Shown: one piece after another, positions 17,091 through 26,121 of the stretch
How positions within the stretch are numbered: the first letter of the stretch is position 1
Layout: each line of letters begins with the position of its first letter
Assembly (NCBI RefSeq): GCF_013394655.1
Contig: NZ_CP053351.1
Location: 1,766,501 to 1,830,500 of the forward strand
Direction: 5' to 3'
Length of the DNA stretch: 64,000 nt
Origin: Winogradskyella schleiferi
Lineage (GTDB): Bacteria > Bacteroidota > Bacteroidia > Flavobacteriales > Flavobacteriaceae
The notes under the pieces: model-generated
What the model saw: the letters and a program-made list of their open reading frames with translations, nothing else
Databases searched by the model: none
Told to the model about the DNA's origin: nothing
Made by a program: the position numbers and the translations under genes

Positions 17091-18006
17091 TTTTTTTAAT
17101 CCCTTCAGTATTAATCTTAGAAACATAAGTCTCGAACGCTATATCTGTTTTTGAATACACCTCTCTAATTACTTCTTCAACAGCTTTAGCAGTTTTCTCC
17201 CCTTTGCTCAACATAAAAATCGAAGGTCCAGAACCAGAAATAGCACAACCCAAAGCTCCCGCATTTAATGCAGCAGACTTTACGTCATCAAAATGCGGAA
17301 TCAATTGTTTTCTATGTGGTTCGATAACGACATCATTAAGTGCATCTTTCATCAAATCATAATCGGAAGTATGTAGTGCATGCACCAAACTCCCAACATT
17401 TGCCCATTGTGTAATTGCATTTTGTAAGGGAATTTCTTTTGGTAAAATTGCTCTAGATTCTGAGGTTTTAATTTCAATTTGTGGATGTATCAATGTTGCA
17501 TATAAATCCGAAGGTGTAGGCAATTCTAAAACTTGCAATGGACAAGCACTTTTCACCAAGGTAAAACCGCCAAAAATGGCAGGTGCCAAGTTATCCGCGT
17601 GCTCACATTTACTTGCCAAGGCTTCGCCTTTCATGGCAAAATAGGTTAGTTTGGTTTTGTTTAAAGGTCTTCCCAATAGTTCATTCATACCAAAAACACT
17701 TCCTGCTGCACTTGCCGAACTACTACCAATACCGCTTCCAGGTTTTATATTCTTATAGATTTCAATTTCAAATCCACAATCGGGTTGTAGGTCATTGTAC
17801 ATCGCTAAAGCTGAAACACCAGCTACATTTTTTTCAGCTTCCAAGGGTAAGTCGTAACCTTCAATCTTGGTGATTCGGATGCCTTTTTCTTTGGTTTTTC
17901 TAATGACCATTTCATCTCCAATAGTATCCAAGCAGAAGCCGAGGACATCAAATCCACAAGCGACATTGGCTACGGTTGCAGGTGAAAATATTTTGATTTC
18001 ATTCAT
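17077..18006 (-). CDS. thrB: Homoserine kinase
   Basis: A 309-residue GHMP kinase that phosphorylates homoserine with ATP. The N-terminal IKIFSPATVANVACGFDVLG and the ATP-loop IKPGSGIGSSSASAAGSVFGMNELL (about residues 86-110) are the family signatures. The C-terminal GALGCAISGSGPSIFML is motif 3. The last four residues (MTED) come from a repeat bordering the inserted gene downstream. The start codon is preceded by a REP-like leader almost identical to that of ychF. A 77-base gap separates it from thrA. Confidence 0.94.
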   Translation of the reverse strand: MNEIKIFSPATVANVACGFDVLGFCLDTIGDEMVIRKTKEKGIRITKIEGYDLPLEAEKNVAGVSALAMYNDLQPDCGFEIEIYKNIKPGSGIGSSSASAAGSVFGMNELLGRPLNKTKLTYFAMKGEALASKCEHADNLAPAIFGGFTLVKSACPLQVLELPTPSDLYATLIHPQIEIKTSESRAILPKEIPLQNAITQWANVGSLVHALHTSDYDLMKDALNDVVIEPHRKQLIPHFDDVKSAALNAGALGCAISGSGPSIFMLSKGEKTAKAVEEVIREVYSKTDIAFETYVSKINTEGIKKMTED

Positions 18007-18022
18007 ATGTATTTCCCGCGAA
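18002..18022 (-). repeat. REP-like leader at the thrB start
   Basis: On the minus strand the sequence TTCGCGGGAAATACATATG runs into the thrB start codon. The ychF start (56721-56741) has the same sequence with one difference over 21 bases. Here the left half of the hairpin is degenerate (CCCCTTTCGCGGG). Confidence 0.6.
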
Positions 18023-18083
18023 AGGGGTTAATCTTATATTATTGAGTTATTCAGAGCATATAAATAATACAATAACTTTTATA

Positions 18084-20555
18084 TTAGTTATTAGCAATTC
18101 GTATAATATCGGCAAACAAACCAGAGGCCGTAACATCAGCACCAGCTCCAGCACCTTTAATGATCATTGGCTGTTCAGGATAACGTTGCGTATAAAACAT
18201 AACGATATTGTCTTTCCCTTTAAGATTGTAAAACGGATGTCCTTCTGGAATTTCTTGGAGTCCGACTTTGGCTTTTCCCTTATCAAACTCGGCAACAAAT
18301 TTTAACTGGCAATTCTTTTCTTCAGCCGATTTGAACAAATCTTGATAATAACCTTCATCATTTTTTAAGGTATCGAAAAAATCATCAACGGTATCAGCTT
18401 TCATGGCAGCTTCCGTTAAGAAGTTATCGCTTTCTAAATCCGATAATTCTATGGAATGACCACTTTCCCTTGCTAGAATCAAAACTTTTCTGGCGACATC
18501 TATGCCGCTCAAATCGATTCTTGGATCTGGTTCGGTATATCCTTCTTCTTGTGCTTGTTTTACGACATCGTGAAAAGTCGTTTCAGCATTAAAATTATTA
18601 AATATGAAATTAAGACTTCCCGATAAAACCGCTTGAATCGTATTCACTTTATCTCCCGAAGTAATTAAATGGCTGAGTGTGTCGATAACCGGTAATCCAG
18701 CACCAACATTAGTTTCAAACAAAAATGAGGCGTTGTATTGTCGTGATAAAGCTTTAAGTTCATTATAGTATTCAATATTTCCTGAACAGGCAATTTTATT
18801 ACAAGCAACTACAGAAATACTCTGCTTTAGATAGTCGCCATAAATATTTGAAACGGCTTCGTTAGCCGTGATATCCACAAAAACGGAATTTCTTAAATTC
18901 AGGTGTTTTGCATGTTCAAAGAAACCTTCTAAACTTGCTTTTTCTCCAGCCTCTAATTGTTGTTTCCAGTCTTTTAAATTAATGCCTTCATCATTAACGA
19001 TCATGTGTCGTGAGTTGGATAAACCGGCAACTCTCAAACTAATTTTGAAGTTCTCCTTAACATAAGCTTTCTGTTGTTTGATTTGCTCAATCAATCGTTC
19101 GCCTACATTTCCAACACCAGTAATAAACAAGTTGATTTGTTTGGTTTTGATTTCAAAAAACTGCTCATGCAAACTGTTTAAAGCCTTTTTTACATCATTT
19201 TTATGAATTACTGCAGAAATATTACGTTCCGAAGCGCCTTGCGCAATCGCTCTTATATTCACATTATTTTTGCCCAATGTACTAAACATTTTACCACTTA
19301 TACCTTGGTGGCTTTTCATTTTATCGCCTATAACGGCTATAATCGATAAATCCGTTTCTACAACTAATGGGTCAATTTTTTGAAGTGCAATTTCATACTC
19401 AAAAACGATATCTATAACTTCCTTGGCACGTGCCGCATCGTTATCCGAAATCCCGAAACAGATGGAATGTTCCGAGGATGATTGTGTAATTAAAATAATA
19501 TTGATTTTTTCCTGTGCGAGCGTTTCAAACAGACGTTTACTAAAACCTGGCACGCCCACCATACCATTGCCTTGTAAGGTTAATAGGGCAATATTATCAA
19601 TATTACTAAGTCCTTTTACTGGTGAGCCATTTGAGGTCACTTCTTGACTAATTGTAGTACCAACGGCTTCTGGATCCATGGTGTTTTTTATGACAATAGG
19701 AATCTTCTTTTTGAGGACAGGCATTACTGTTGGCGGATATAATACTTTCGCACCAAAATGCGATAATTCCACAGCTTCTTGATACGATAACTGGACAATT
19801 GGAGCTGCTTGCTTTACCAATTTAGGATTAGTGGTAAACATGCCGCTAACGTCTGTCCAGATTTGTAATTCTTTGGCATCTAAAGCCGCAGCAACAATGG
19901 CTGCTGTATAATCTGAACCTCCACGACCTAAGGTGGTGATTTCTCCACTTGCAGATTTTGATACAAATCCTGGTAACAAAACTATGGCGTGTGCATCTGA
20001 TTGAAAAAATGACTGAATATTAGTATTGGTCAAGTCAAAATTTACGGCGGCATTGTTATAATTTAAATCTGTCACAATTAATTCTTGTGAGTTTTTTAAT
20101 GACGCATCTAAATTTCTAGATTTGAGCGTATGATAAATTATTATAGAAGACAAGGCCTCTCCAAAACTCAACAGTTTGTCTTTTGTTTTTGGCGATAATT
20201 CGTTAATTAGATATATGCCATCTAAAAGACTTCTTAGGTCATTTAATTTTTCCGATACCAAATCATGTAACTTTTCATGATATTTCTGAAGACTTTGGTC
20301 GTTTTCAGAATTTTCAAAAAGGCCTTCAACTACTTTATTATGTCTTGACCAAATAGCATTATAGACCTGTTTGTATTCCAAATCTTTTTGGCAGGCCAAA
20401 TTTGCAGCTTCTAATAATTTATCTGTAATTCCGCCTACTGCAGAAACGACAACGGCGATTTTAGAATTTTTAGATTGTTGGTCTAAAATTGAAATCACTT
20501 TATTTATATTTTCGGCTGAACCTACTGATGTTCCACCAAATTTGAGAACTTTCAT
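18084..20555 (-). CDS. thrA: Bifunctional aspartate kinase / homoserine dehydrogenase
   Basis: An 823-residue fused enzyme catalysing the first and third steps of the aspartate-to-threonine route. The kinase domain (about residues 1-300) starts MKVLKFGGTSVGSAENI and has LGRGGSDYTAAIVAAAL. Two ACT-type regulatory segments (about 315-460) include NVNIRAIAQGASERNISAVI. The homoserine dehydrogenase domain (about 465-823) has the NAD-binding INLFITGVGNVGERLIEQI, then LSGSLNFIFNNF and YTEPDPRIDLSGIDVARKVLIL. Length and order match the E. coli ThrA type. A Thr/Ile-rich leader peptide and hairpins upstream suggest attenuation. Confidence 0.95.
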   Translation of the reverse strand: MKVLKFGGTSVGSAENINKVISILDQQSKNSKIAVVVSAVGGITDKLLEAANLACQKDLEYKQVYNAIWSRHNKVVEGLFENSENDQSLQKYHEKLHDLVSEKLNDLRSLLDGIYLINELSPKTKDKLLSFGEALSSIIIYHTLKSRNLDASLKNSQELIVTDLNYNNAAVNFDLTNTNIQSFFQSDAHAIVLLPGFVSKSASGEITTLGRGGSDYTAAIVAAALDAKELQIWTDVSGMFTTNPKLVKQAAPIVQLSYQEAVELSHFGAKVLYPPTVMPVLKKKIPIVIKNTMDPEAVGTTISQEVTSNGSPVKGLSNIDNIALLTLQGNGMVGVPGFSKRLFETLAQEKINIILITQSSSEHSICFGISDNDAARAKEVIDIVFEYEIALQKIDPLVVETDLSIIAVIGDKMKSHQGISGKMFSTLGKNNVNIRAIAQGASERNISAVIHKNDVKKALNSLHEQFFEIKTKQINLFITGVGNVGERLIEQIKQQKAYVKENFKISLRVAGLSNSRHMIVNDEGINLKDWKQQLEAGEKASLEGFFEHAKHLNLRNSVFVDITANEAVSNIYGDYLKQSISVVACNKIACSGNIEYYNELKALSRQYNASFLFETNVGAGLPVIDTLSHLITSGDKVNTIQAVLSGSLNFIFNNFNAETTFHDVVKQAQEEGYTEPDPRIDLSGIDVARKVLILARESGHSIELSDLESDNFLTEAAMKADTVDDFFDTLKNDEGYYQDLFKSAEEKNCQLKFVAEFDKGKAKVGLQEIPEGHPFYNLKGKDNIVMFYTQRYPEQPMIIKGAGAGADVTASGLFADIIRIANN

Positions 20556-20573
20556 ATATTAATTAATTTTAAA

Positions 20574-20596
20574 GGAATAAAAATGTCTAAATAGAC
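20574..20596 (-). terminator. Candidate thr attenuator hairpin
   Basis: On the minus strand GTCTATTTAGAC (20585-20596) can form a short stem and is followed by ATTTTTATT, between the leader peptide and thrA. The stem is weak, so a terminator role is uncertain. Confidence 0.35.
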
Positions 20597-20615
20597 TAAA
20601 GGGACGGAGAACATA

Positions 20616-20672
20616 TTAAAGATTACCCAAACGGGTAATAATAGTTGAAATGAAAAACATAGAAATCGTCAT
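20616..20672 (-). CDS. Candidate thr operon leader peptide
   Basis: An 18-residue frame, MTISMFFISTIITRLGNL, in the thrA leader, 61 bases before the thrA start. It contains three Thr and four Ile codons, with TIIT together. Stalling of ribosomes at scarce Thr or Ile tRNA is how the E. coli thrL attenuator works. A 7-bp hairpin (20622-20639) overlaps its last codons, and a TACTTTTG -7 box lies upstream (20731-20738). An internal ATG at codon 5 is an alternative start. Translation and function are inferred. Confidence 0.6.
   Translation of the reverse strand: MTISMFFISTIITRLGNL
20622..20639 (-). promoter_or_regulatory. Leader hairpin in thr transcript
   Basis: A perfect 7-bp stem, ATTACCC and GGGTAAT with loop GTTT (minus strand), covers the last codons of the leader peptide. 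Its position fits an attenuator pause hairpin or an element that competes with downstream pairing. Confidence 0.55.
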
Positions 20673-20730
20673 GTGGTTAGCGTTACCTATTTGATGTGAT
20701 GATATTTTGATTTTTTTCTTCATTACATAC

Positions 20731-20738
20731 CAAAAGTA
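20731..20738 (-). promoter_or_regulatory. Possible -7 box of the thr operon
   Basis: TACTTTTG on the minus strand matches TAnnTTTG and lies 58 bases upstream of the leader peptide start, so the transcript would include the whole leader. Confidence 0.5.
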
Positions 20739-20948
20739 TTATTTTTATAACAATGAAAAAAACTAATCTGACCTTTTTAGGGAATTAGTAAAAAAGGGCG
20801 AATCTTTATAAAAAAAATGAAAGATAACTAACAAATTGCATCAGGCATTAAATTATTCACAGGAGCATTATTTTAGAATAGTTCATATTAAATGGGAATC
20901 ATTTAAAAGTGTATCAAATTTGCTAGCGATTAAAACTATTAAGATAAA

Positions 20949-22550
20949 ATGAAATTATTTTCAAAAGAACAGATTTACGAAGGTGATAAACTAACAACTG
21001 AACGTCAAAATATATCCTCAACTGAATTGATGGAGCGTGCTGGTACCCAAATTTTTAATTGGATGCACGCACGTATGCAAGGTGCTCAAGTACCAATTCA
21101 TGTGTTTTGTGGTATTGGTAATAATGGTGGAGACGGTTTGGTTTTAGCAAGACATTTAATTACGCATGGCTATAATGTAGCAACCTATATTGTGAATTGT
21201 AGTGACAAACGTTCCAAGGATTTCTTAATTAACTACGACCATATCAAAACTGTGACAAAAAAATGGCCGATAATGTTGAGCTGTAAAGGCGATTTTGAAG
21301 AGATTGATATTGGCGTGGATGATATTATTGTAGATGCCGTCTTTGGCATCGGCCTGAACCGTCCGCCAAATGATTGGGTACAAGCCTTATTTCAAAAATT
21401 TAAAGCATCAAAAGCGTTTACATTGTCTATAGATATTCCTTCTGGATTATATACAGATAAAGCTGTTGAAGATGAAAACAACGTGGTTCACGCCAATTAC
21501 ACCTTGAGTTTTCAAACGCCAAAATTGGTGTTCTTTTTACCCGAAACTGTAAAATATACCACACAATGGGAAGCTTTGGATATTGGTATTGACCGCGAAT
21601 ACTTAATGCAAACCGAAACTGAAGTCGAACTCATTTCTAAAAATGAAGTTTTACCACTTTATAAACCAAGGCAAAAATTTTCACACAAAGGCGATTTTGG
21701 TCACGTGTTGATTATTGGTGGAAGTTATGGAAAAATTGGTGCTGCTAATTTAGCGAGTAGAGCAGCGTTGGGTTCTGGTGCAGGTTTGGTCACAGCCTAT
21801 GTGCCTAAATGTGGTTATCAAAGTTTGCAAATTGCTATTCCTGAAGTCATGGTCATTACCGATAGCGATGAAACCCATATTACCAATATTGATTTTGAAA
21901 TAGAGCCCACAGTTATTGGAATTGGAGTAGGTTTAGGAACTTCAGCACGAACCGCAAAAACTTTTGAAGCTTTTCTAAAAACTAACAAAACACCATTAGT
22001 CATTGATGCTGATGGTTTAAATTTATTGTCGAAAAAGAAAGTCTTGCTAAAATTGTTACCAGATTTTACCATTTTAACACCACACCCTAAAGAGCTGGAA
22101 CGATTAATAGGGAAGTGGTCTGACGATTTTGAAAAGTTAGACAAAGCAAAAGCGTTTTCAAAAAAGTATAATCTAATAGTTGTAGTTAAAGGCGCCAAAA
22201 CGATTACCGTTTACCAAGATAAACTCTATATAAATACCACTGGAAATCCTGGCATGGCAACAGGAGGAACTGGTGATGTTTTAACCGGCATTATTTCTGG
22301 ATTGGTAGCTCAGGGTTATGAAGCTCTATCAGCTGCCATTTTTGGAATTTATCTTCATGGAAAATCTGCAGATATTGCTTTAGAAGATTATGGATATCAA
22401 AGTTTAATTGCCAGTCATATTATTGAAACTTTGGGAGACGCCTATATTGATTTGTTTAAAAAACCAGAACAACCACAGAAAGAAGAACAGCAACCAGAAC
22501 CAAAACATCAAAAAAGTAAGCGGCGAAAAGATGGTCAAGGAAAGAAATAA
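20949..22550 (+). CDS. nnr: Bifunctional NAD(P)HX epimerase / ADP-dependent NAD(P)HX dehydratase
   Basis: A 533-residue metabolite-repair enzyme restoring hydrated NADH and NADPH. The N-terminal epimerase domain (about residues 1-215) has FCGIGNNGGDGLVLARHL. The C-terminal ribokinase-like dehydratase (about 225-495) has GHVLIIGGSYGKIGAANLAS, VIDADGLNLLS, LTPHPKELERL, and GNPGMATGGTGDVLTGIISG. A charged low-complexity tail (about 500-533, Gln/Pro/Glu then Lys/Arg) is unusual and probably disordered. The gene is divergent from the thr operon and ends at a strong shared terminator. Confidence 0.93.
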   Translation: MKLFSKEQIYEGDKLTTERQNISSTELMERAGTQIFNWMHARMQGAQVPIHVFCGIGNNGGDGLVLARHLITHGYNVATYIVNCSDKRSKDFLINYDHIKTVTKKWPIMLSCKGDFEEIDIGVDDIIVDAVFGIGLNRPPNDWVQALFQKFKASKAFTLSIDIPSGLYTDKAVEDENNVVHANYTLSFQTPKLVFFLPETVKYTTQWEALDIGIDREYLMQTETEVELISKNEVLPLYKPRQKFSHKGDFGHVLIIGGSYGKIGAANLASRAALGSGAGLVTAYVPKCGYQSLQIAIPEVMVITDSDETHITNIDFEIEPTVIGIGVGLGTSARTAKTFEAFLKTNKTPLVIDADGLNLLSKKKVLLKLLPDFTILTPHPKELERLIGKWSDDFEKLDKAKAFSKKYNLIVVVKGAKTITVYQDKLYINTTGNPGMATGGTGDVLTGIISGLVAQGYEALSAAIFGIYLHGKSADIALEDYGYQSLIASHIIETLGDAYIDLFKKPEQPQKEEQQPEPKHQKSKRRKDGQGKK

Positions 22551-22581
22551 AACATTATAATGTTTAATTAACTTAATAAAA

Positions 22582-22616
22582 AAAAGCCTGTTTAAATCTA
22601 GTTTAAACAGGCTTTT
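22582..22616. terminator. Bidirectional rho-independent terminator
   Basis: A perfect 15-bp stem, AAAAGCCTGTTTAAA (22582-22596) and TTTAAACAGGCTTTT (22602-22616), with a 5-base loop, between convergent nnr and the TlpA-like gene. Confidence 0.93.
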
Positions 22617-22636
22617 AAAGTTAATCTTATTTAAGA

Positions 22637-23674
22637 TTATATTCCTAATTCATCAAATAATTCCACTAAAGCAGAACTTGATGGTCGTGGTGCATCTGCA
22701 TTCACAATATTGCCTTCTGGATCTACCAATATAAATCTTGGGATACCATTAATTTGGTAGTTTTTAACAAATTCAGATTGAAATCCATTATCTGCTATGA
22801 GTTGTATGCCACCTAAATCTTTGTCGGCAACCATTTTTTTCCAGCCTGCGTGAGCTGCCGCTTTGTCTCCTTTATAACCTCTTCCTTCATCTACGGAAAT
22901 GCTTACAAACGCAATATTTTTACCTTCATATTGTTCTTCTACTTTTTTAAGTGAAGGGATTTCCTTTATACAAGGACCACACCAAGTTGCCCAGATATCA
23001 AAATAGACATATTTTCCTTTTAGGTCTGAAAGTGACAGTTCTCCACCTGCAAAATTTTCATAATTTTCAAAAGATGGTGATGGTGACCCTTTTGGTAGCG
23101 CTTCTCTTGTGGCTAATTTAGCCGCCATAAATCTATTGATTTGCTGAACTGTATTTTCAACACTCTGATTCATCCTTGCTATATGTGTAGAATCGACATC
23201 AGCATATTTGTTCTTAATATCTTCATAGGCTGCTTTGTACGATTCCAATGCTTTTTCAACCTCTTCTTTAGTACCAGATGAAATAAGGTCTTCACTAAAA
23301 TGATTTTTAGCAACTAAAAAAGATTGAACGGAAAAGTTATTGATATCGGACGCATCACCTTTAAATACCATTGAATCCGCAAATGAATTATTGTCAGTTT
23401 CAAAAGAAGACTCATTATCGTTCTTTAAATAAATCTGACCATATTCCTTTCCATGCTGAAAGTTATAATCACCGGCTTCAACTTTTAAAGTATCTTTAAA
23501 TGTCCCGTCATCATTAAGCGTTATGGTTTTTTCGTAATTTCTACCTTGAAAAATCTTTAAGGTTTTACTCTCATCAGGGTTTTCAATCTTACCAGAAATT
23601 GTTGCGTAATCTTTAGGCTCTTCTTTACAAGCTAATATACTGATTGCTAGGCAAAGTATTAATAATTGTTTCAT
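22637..23674 (-). CDS. TlpA-family thiol-disulfide oxidoreductase lipoprotein
   Basis: A 345-residue lipoprotein. Its signal peptide ends ISILAC, with the lipidated Cys at about residue 16. An N-terminal beta domain (about 22-110) resembles the DUF4369-type domain common in Bacteroidota thioredoxin-like proteins. A helical segment follows (about 115-200). The C-terminal thioredoxin fold (about 200-345) has the redox motif WATWCGPCIKEIPSL and the cis-Pro in GIPRFILVD. It probably reduces or repairs disulfides on the periplasmic side. No partner gene adjoins it. Confidence 0.88.
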   Translation of the reverse strand: MKQLLILCLAISILACKEEPKDYATISGKIENPDESKTLKIFQGRNYEKTITLNDDGTFKDTLKVEAGDYNFQHGKEYGQIYLKNDNESSFETDNNSFADSMVFKGDASDINNFSVQSFLVAKNHFSEDLISSGTKEEVEKALESYKAAYEDIKNKYADVDSTHIARMNQSVENTVQQINRFMAAKLATREALPKGSPSPSFENYENFAGGELSLSDLKGKYVYFDIWATWCGPCIKEIPSLKKVEEQYEGKNIAFVSISVDEGRGYKGDKAAAHAGWKKMVADKDLGGIQLIADNGFQSEFVKNYQINGIPRFILVDPEGNIVNADAPRPSSSALVELFDELGI

Positions 23675-23697
23675 GTGTCATTTATTTTTTTCGATTG

Positions 23698-23705
23698 CAA
23701 ACATA
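23698..23705 (-). promoter_or_regulatory. Possible -7 box of the TlpA-like gene
   Basis: TATGTTTG on the minus strand matches TAnnTTTG, 24 bases upstream of the start codon. Confidence 0.4.
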
Positions 23706-23806
23706 GGCATTATATCGCAATGCATATTTTAAAATTTTTATAAAACTTTGTTAGTTTCAAGAATTGCCTAATCTATTCTTTAAATATGTTCTATTTTAAA
23801 AATAGA

Positions 23807-23837
23807 TTGAATATAACTTCTAGATTGCATATTTTTG
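23807..23837 (+). promoter_or_regulatory. Promoter of the RlmI-like gene
   Basis: TTG (23807-23809) and TATTTTTG (23830-23837) are separated by 20 bases, matching the Flavobacterium TTG-N17-23-TAnnTTTG promoter. The TTG start codon lies 34 bases downstream. Confidence 0.62.
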
Positions 23838-23871
23838 AAGCCTTGGCATCTCTAATGATGACTTATATAAT

Positions 23872-25083
23872 TTGAAGCAAAATCTTAAACCTAAAAATCT
23901 CGCTGTAAAGCTCAATGCCAAAGGCGAACAATTCGTTGTCAAAGGTCATCCGTGGGTGTTTTCTAAAAGTATTGTAAAAATTAATGACGATGCTGAAACA
24001 GGCGATTTAGCCATTATTTTTAGTAAAAACAAAAACAAAGTCATTGGTTTAGGTTTATATGATGCTAATTCTCCAATCCGAATTAAAATTATTCACAACG
24101 CTGAAACCAAAGTGAAAGTTGATGCTGATTTCTTTCATCATAAAATTAAATTGGCTTTTGTAAAACGTTCAGAATTATTAAAAACCCATACCAATAGTTA
24201 CCGATTATTGTTTGGCGAGAATGATGGTTTTCCGGGTTTGATTGCCGATGTATATGATAAGGTGTTGGTCGTAAAATTATATTCTGAAATATGGTTGCCC
24301 TATTTAGATTCCATTTTAGAAAGTTTACAGCAAATTTCAAAGGCTGAAAGTGTTGTGATGCGCTTAAGTAGAAGTTTAAAAAACAGTAAAAATCATAACT
24401 ATACAGATGGTGAGGTGATTTTCGGAACGCTTGAAAATGAAGTGGTAGCGTTTGTTGAACATGGGGTAAAATTTTCGGCAAACGTCATCAAAGGCCATAA
24501 AACAGGTTATTTTTTAGACCATAGAGCGAATAGAAAACGGGTAGGGGAATTGAGTCAAGGAAAAACCGTTTTGGACGTGTTTTCTTATGCCGGTGGTTTC
24601 TCAGTACACGCTTTAGCCAATGGTGCAACCGAAGTCACAAGTTTAGATATAAGCAAACAGGCTTTGGATATGGCTAGGGAAAATGGAAAATTAAATGCGT
24701 ATTCTGGCAAGCACAAAACCATTTCTGGCGATGCTTTTGTTGAAATGAAGGCTTTAATACAAAAAGGTAAAACCTATGATGTTGTGGTTATCGATCCACC
24801 GAGTTTTGCCAAGCAACAATCTGAAATTGAATTAGCCAAAAAGAAATATGCGCAATTAGCAGAACTAGGAGAGAAGTTGACTGCAAAAAACGGTATTTTG
24901 GTTTTAGCTTCGTGCTCATCGCGTGTAATAGCACAATCTTTTTTTGACTTGAATGATAGCGTTTTGAACGCCCAAGCCAGACTTTTTGAAACTGAACTTA
25001 AAACAAAACACGATATTGACCATCCTATTGCATTTCCCGAAGGCGCTTATCTGAAATGTGGCTATTATCGGTTTTTAGAATAA
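23872..25083 (+). CDS. rlmI: RlmI-like class I SAM-dependent rRNA (cytosine-C5) methyltransferase
   Basis: A 403-residue enzyme. An N-terminal PUA domain (about residues 1-80, with GHPWVFSKSIVKI) binds RNA. A middle EEHxxC-like domain follows, then a Rossmann methyltransferase domain with VLDVFSYAGGFSVHALANGA (SAM site, about 225-244) and VVIDPPSFAK (about 304-313). Order and length match RlmI/YccW, which methylates C5 of a 23S rRNA cytosine. The frame has no ATG near its 5' end; the TTG at 23872 is the best start and sits correctly behind a two-box promoter. Confidence 0.87.
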   Translation: MKQNLKPKNLAVKLNAKGEQFVVKGHPWVFSKSIVKINDDAETGDLAIIFSKNKNKVIGLGLYDANSPIRIKIIHNAETKVKVDADFFHHKIKLAFVKRSELLKTHTNSYRLLFGENDGFPGLIADVYDKVLVVKLYSEIWLPYLDSILESLQQISKAESVVMRLSRSLKNSKNHNYTDGEVIFGTLENEVVAFVEHGVKFSANVIKGHKTGYFLDHRANRKRVGELSQGKTVLDVFSYAGGFSVHALANGATEVTSLDISKQALDMARENGKLNAYSGKHKTISGDAFVEMKALIQKGKTYDVVVIDPPSFAKQQSEIELAKKKYAQLAELGEKLTAKNGILVLASCSSRVIAQSFFDLNDSVLNAQARLFETELKTKHDIDHPIAFPEGAYLKCGYYRFLE

Positions 25084-25112
25084 AGGTATTATGCGTGCAT
25101 AATAAAAAAAGG

Positions 25113-25120
25113 TATATTTG
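25113..25120 (+). promoter_or_regulatory. Possible -7 box of the flavin oxidoreductase gene
   Basis: TATATTTG matches TAnnTTTG and lies 50 bases before the ATG at 25171. No -33 box is evident. Confidence 0.4.
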
Positions 25121-25170
25121 CAATTCCAATTGAAACCTAATTAATAAGATGCCCTTATGTGGGAAGTGAT

Positions 25171-26118
25171 ATGCAAACCAAACTAATACAACTCCTCAAG
25201 ATAAAATACCCAATTATTCAAGCACCTATGTTTTTGGTCTCTAACGTTGCCATGGTAACAGAAGCCATGAAAGCAGGCATTGCAGGTTGTATTCCAGCAT
25301 TAAACTACAGAACTATTGAAGAATTAAGAGCAGCCATAAAAGAATTAAAGGCGAATAAAGTTGAAGGCGGTTCATTTGGATTCAATTTAATTGTGAATAA
25401 ATCCAATGTTAAATACAAAGGACAATTGGAGGCGATATGCGAAGAAGGCTGCGATTTCATCATTACATCTTTGGGAAGTCCTGAGGAAACTATAAGACAA
25501 GCACATGCTGTTGGTATAAAAGTGTTTTGTGATGTGACCGATTTAAGGTTTGCCAAAAAAGTAGAAGATTTGGGAGCAGATGCAGCGATCGCCGTAAATA
25601 ATGAAGCTGGTGGCCACAGGGGAAAATTGTCGCCAGAAGAATTCACGAATCTTTTAAATAAGGAATTGGATATTCCTGTAATCTCTGCTGGAGGCGTAGG
25701 TTGCAAAGCAGACATTGATAAGATGTTGAGTTATGGAGCAGCTGGAGTTTCGGTCGGAAGTCCTTTTATTGCTTCGATTGAAGCTGGAGTGACCGATGAG
25801 TATAAACAAGCTTGTGTCGATTATGGCGAAAAAGATATCATAATGACCGAACGTATTTCAGGAACGCCATGTACGGTGATCAATACACCTTATGTTCAAA
25901 AAATAGGTACTAAAGCGACTTGGATCGAAAACCTTTTGAACAAAAATAAAACCTTAAAAAAATGGGTAAAAATGATCCGTTTTTCAATAGGAATGAAAGC
26001 TACGGAAAATGCTGCCAAAAAAGCAACTTACAAAACCGTTTGGGTTGCAGGTCCGAGTATTGAGCATACCACAGAAATCCTTCCAGTCAAAGCGATTGTA
26101 GATAAATTAACACATTAG
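25171..26118 (+). CDS. NAD(P)H-dependent flavin oxidoreductase / nitronate monooxygenase family
   Basis: A 315-residue TIM-barrel FMN protein of the 2-nitropropane dioxygenase family. It begins with IKYPIIQAPMFLVSNVAMVTEAMKAG and has the phosphate-binding GGVGCKADIDKMLSYGAAGVSVGSPF (about residues 175-200). NNEAGGHRG gives the catalytic His loop. The ATG at 25171 is preferred over the in-frame GTG four codons earlier, since homologues begin near QTKLIQLL. Family members oxidise alkyl nitronates or act as quinone or enoyl reductases; the real substrate is not known. The small lipoprotein gene follows 3 bases later. Confidence 0.82.
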   Translation: MQTKLIQLLKIKYPIIQAPMFLVSNVAMVTEAMKAGIAGCIPALNYRTIEELRAAIKELKANKVEGGSFGFNLIVNKSNVKYKGQLEAICEEGCDFIITSLGSPEETIRQAHAVGIKVFCDVTDLRFAKKVEDLGADAAIAVNNEAGGHRGKLSPEEFTNLLNKELDIPVISAGGVGCKADIDKMLSYGAAGVSVGSPFIASIEAGVTDEYKQACVDYGEKDIIMTERISGTPCTVINTPYVQKIGTKATWIENLLNKNKTLKKWVKMIRFSIGMKATENAAKKATYKTVWVAGPSIEHTTEILPVKAIVDKLTH

Positions 26119-26121
26119 TTC

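Noticed and set aside
25159..25170. GTG start for the flavin oxidoreductase
   Set aside because: The ATG four codons later gives the family's usual N-terminus.
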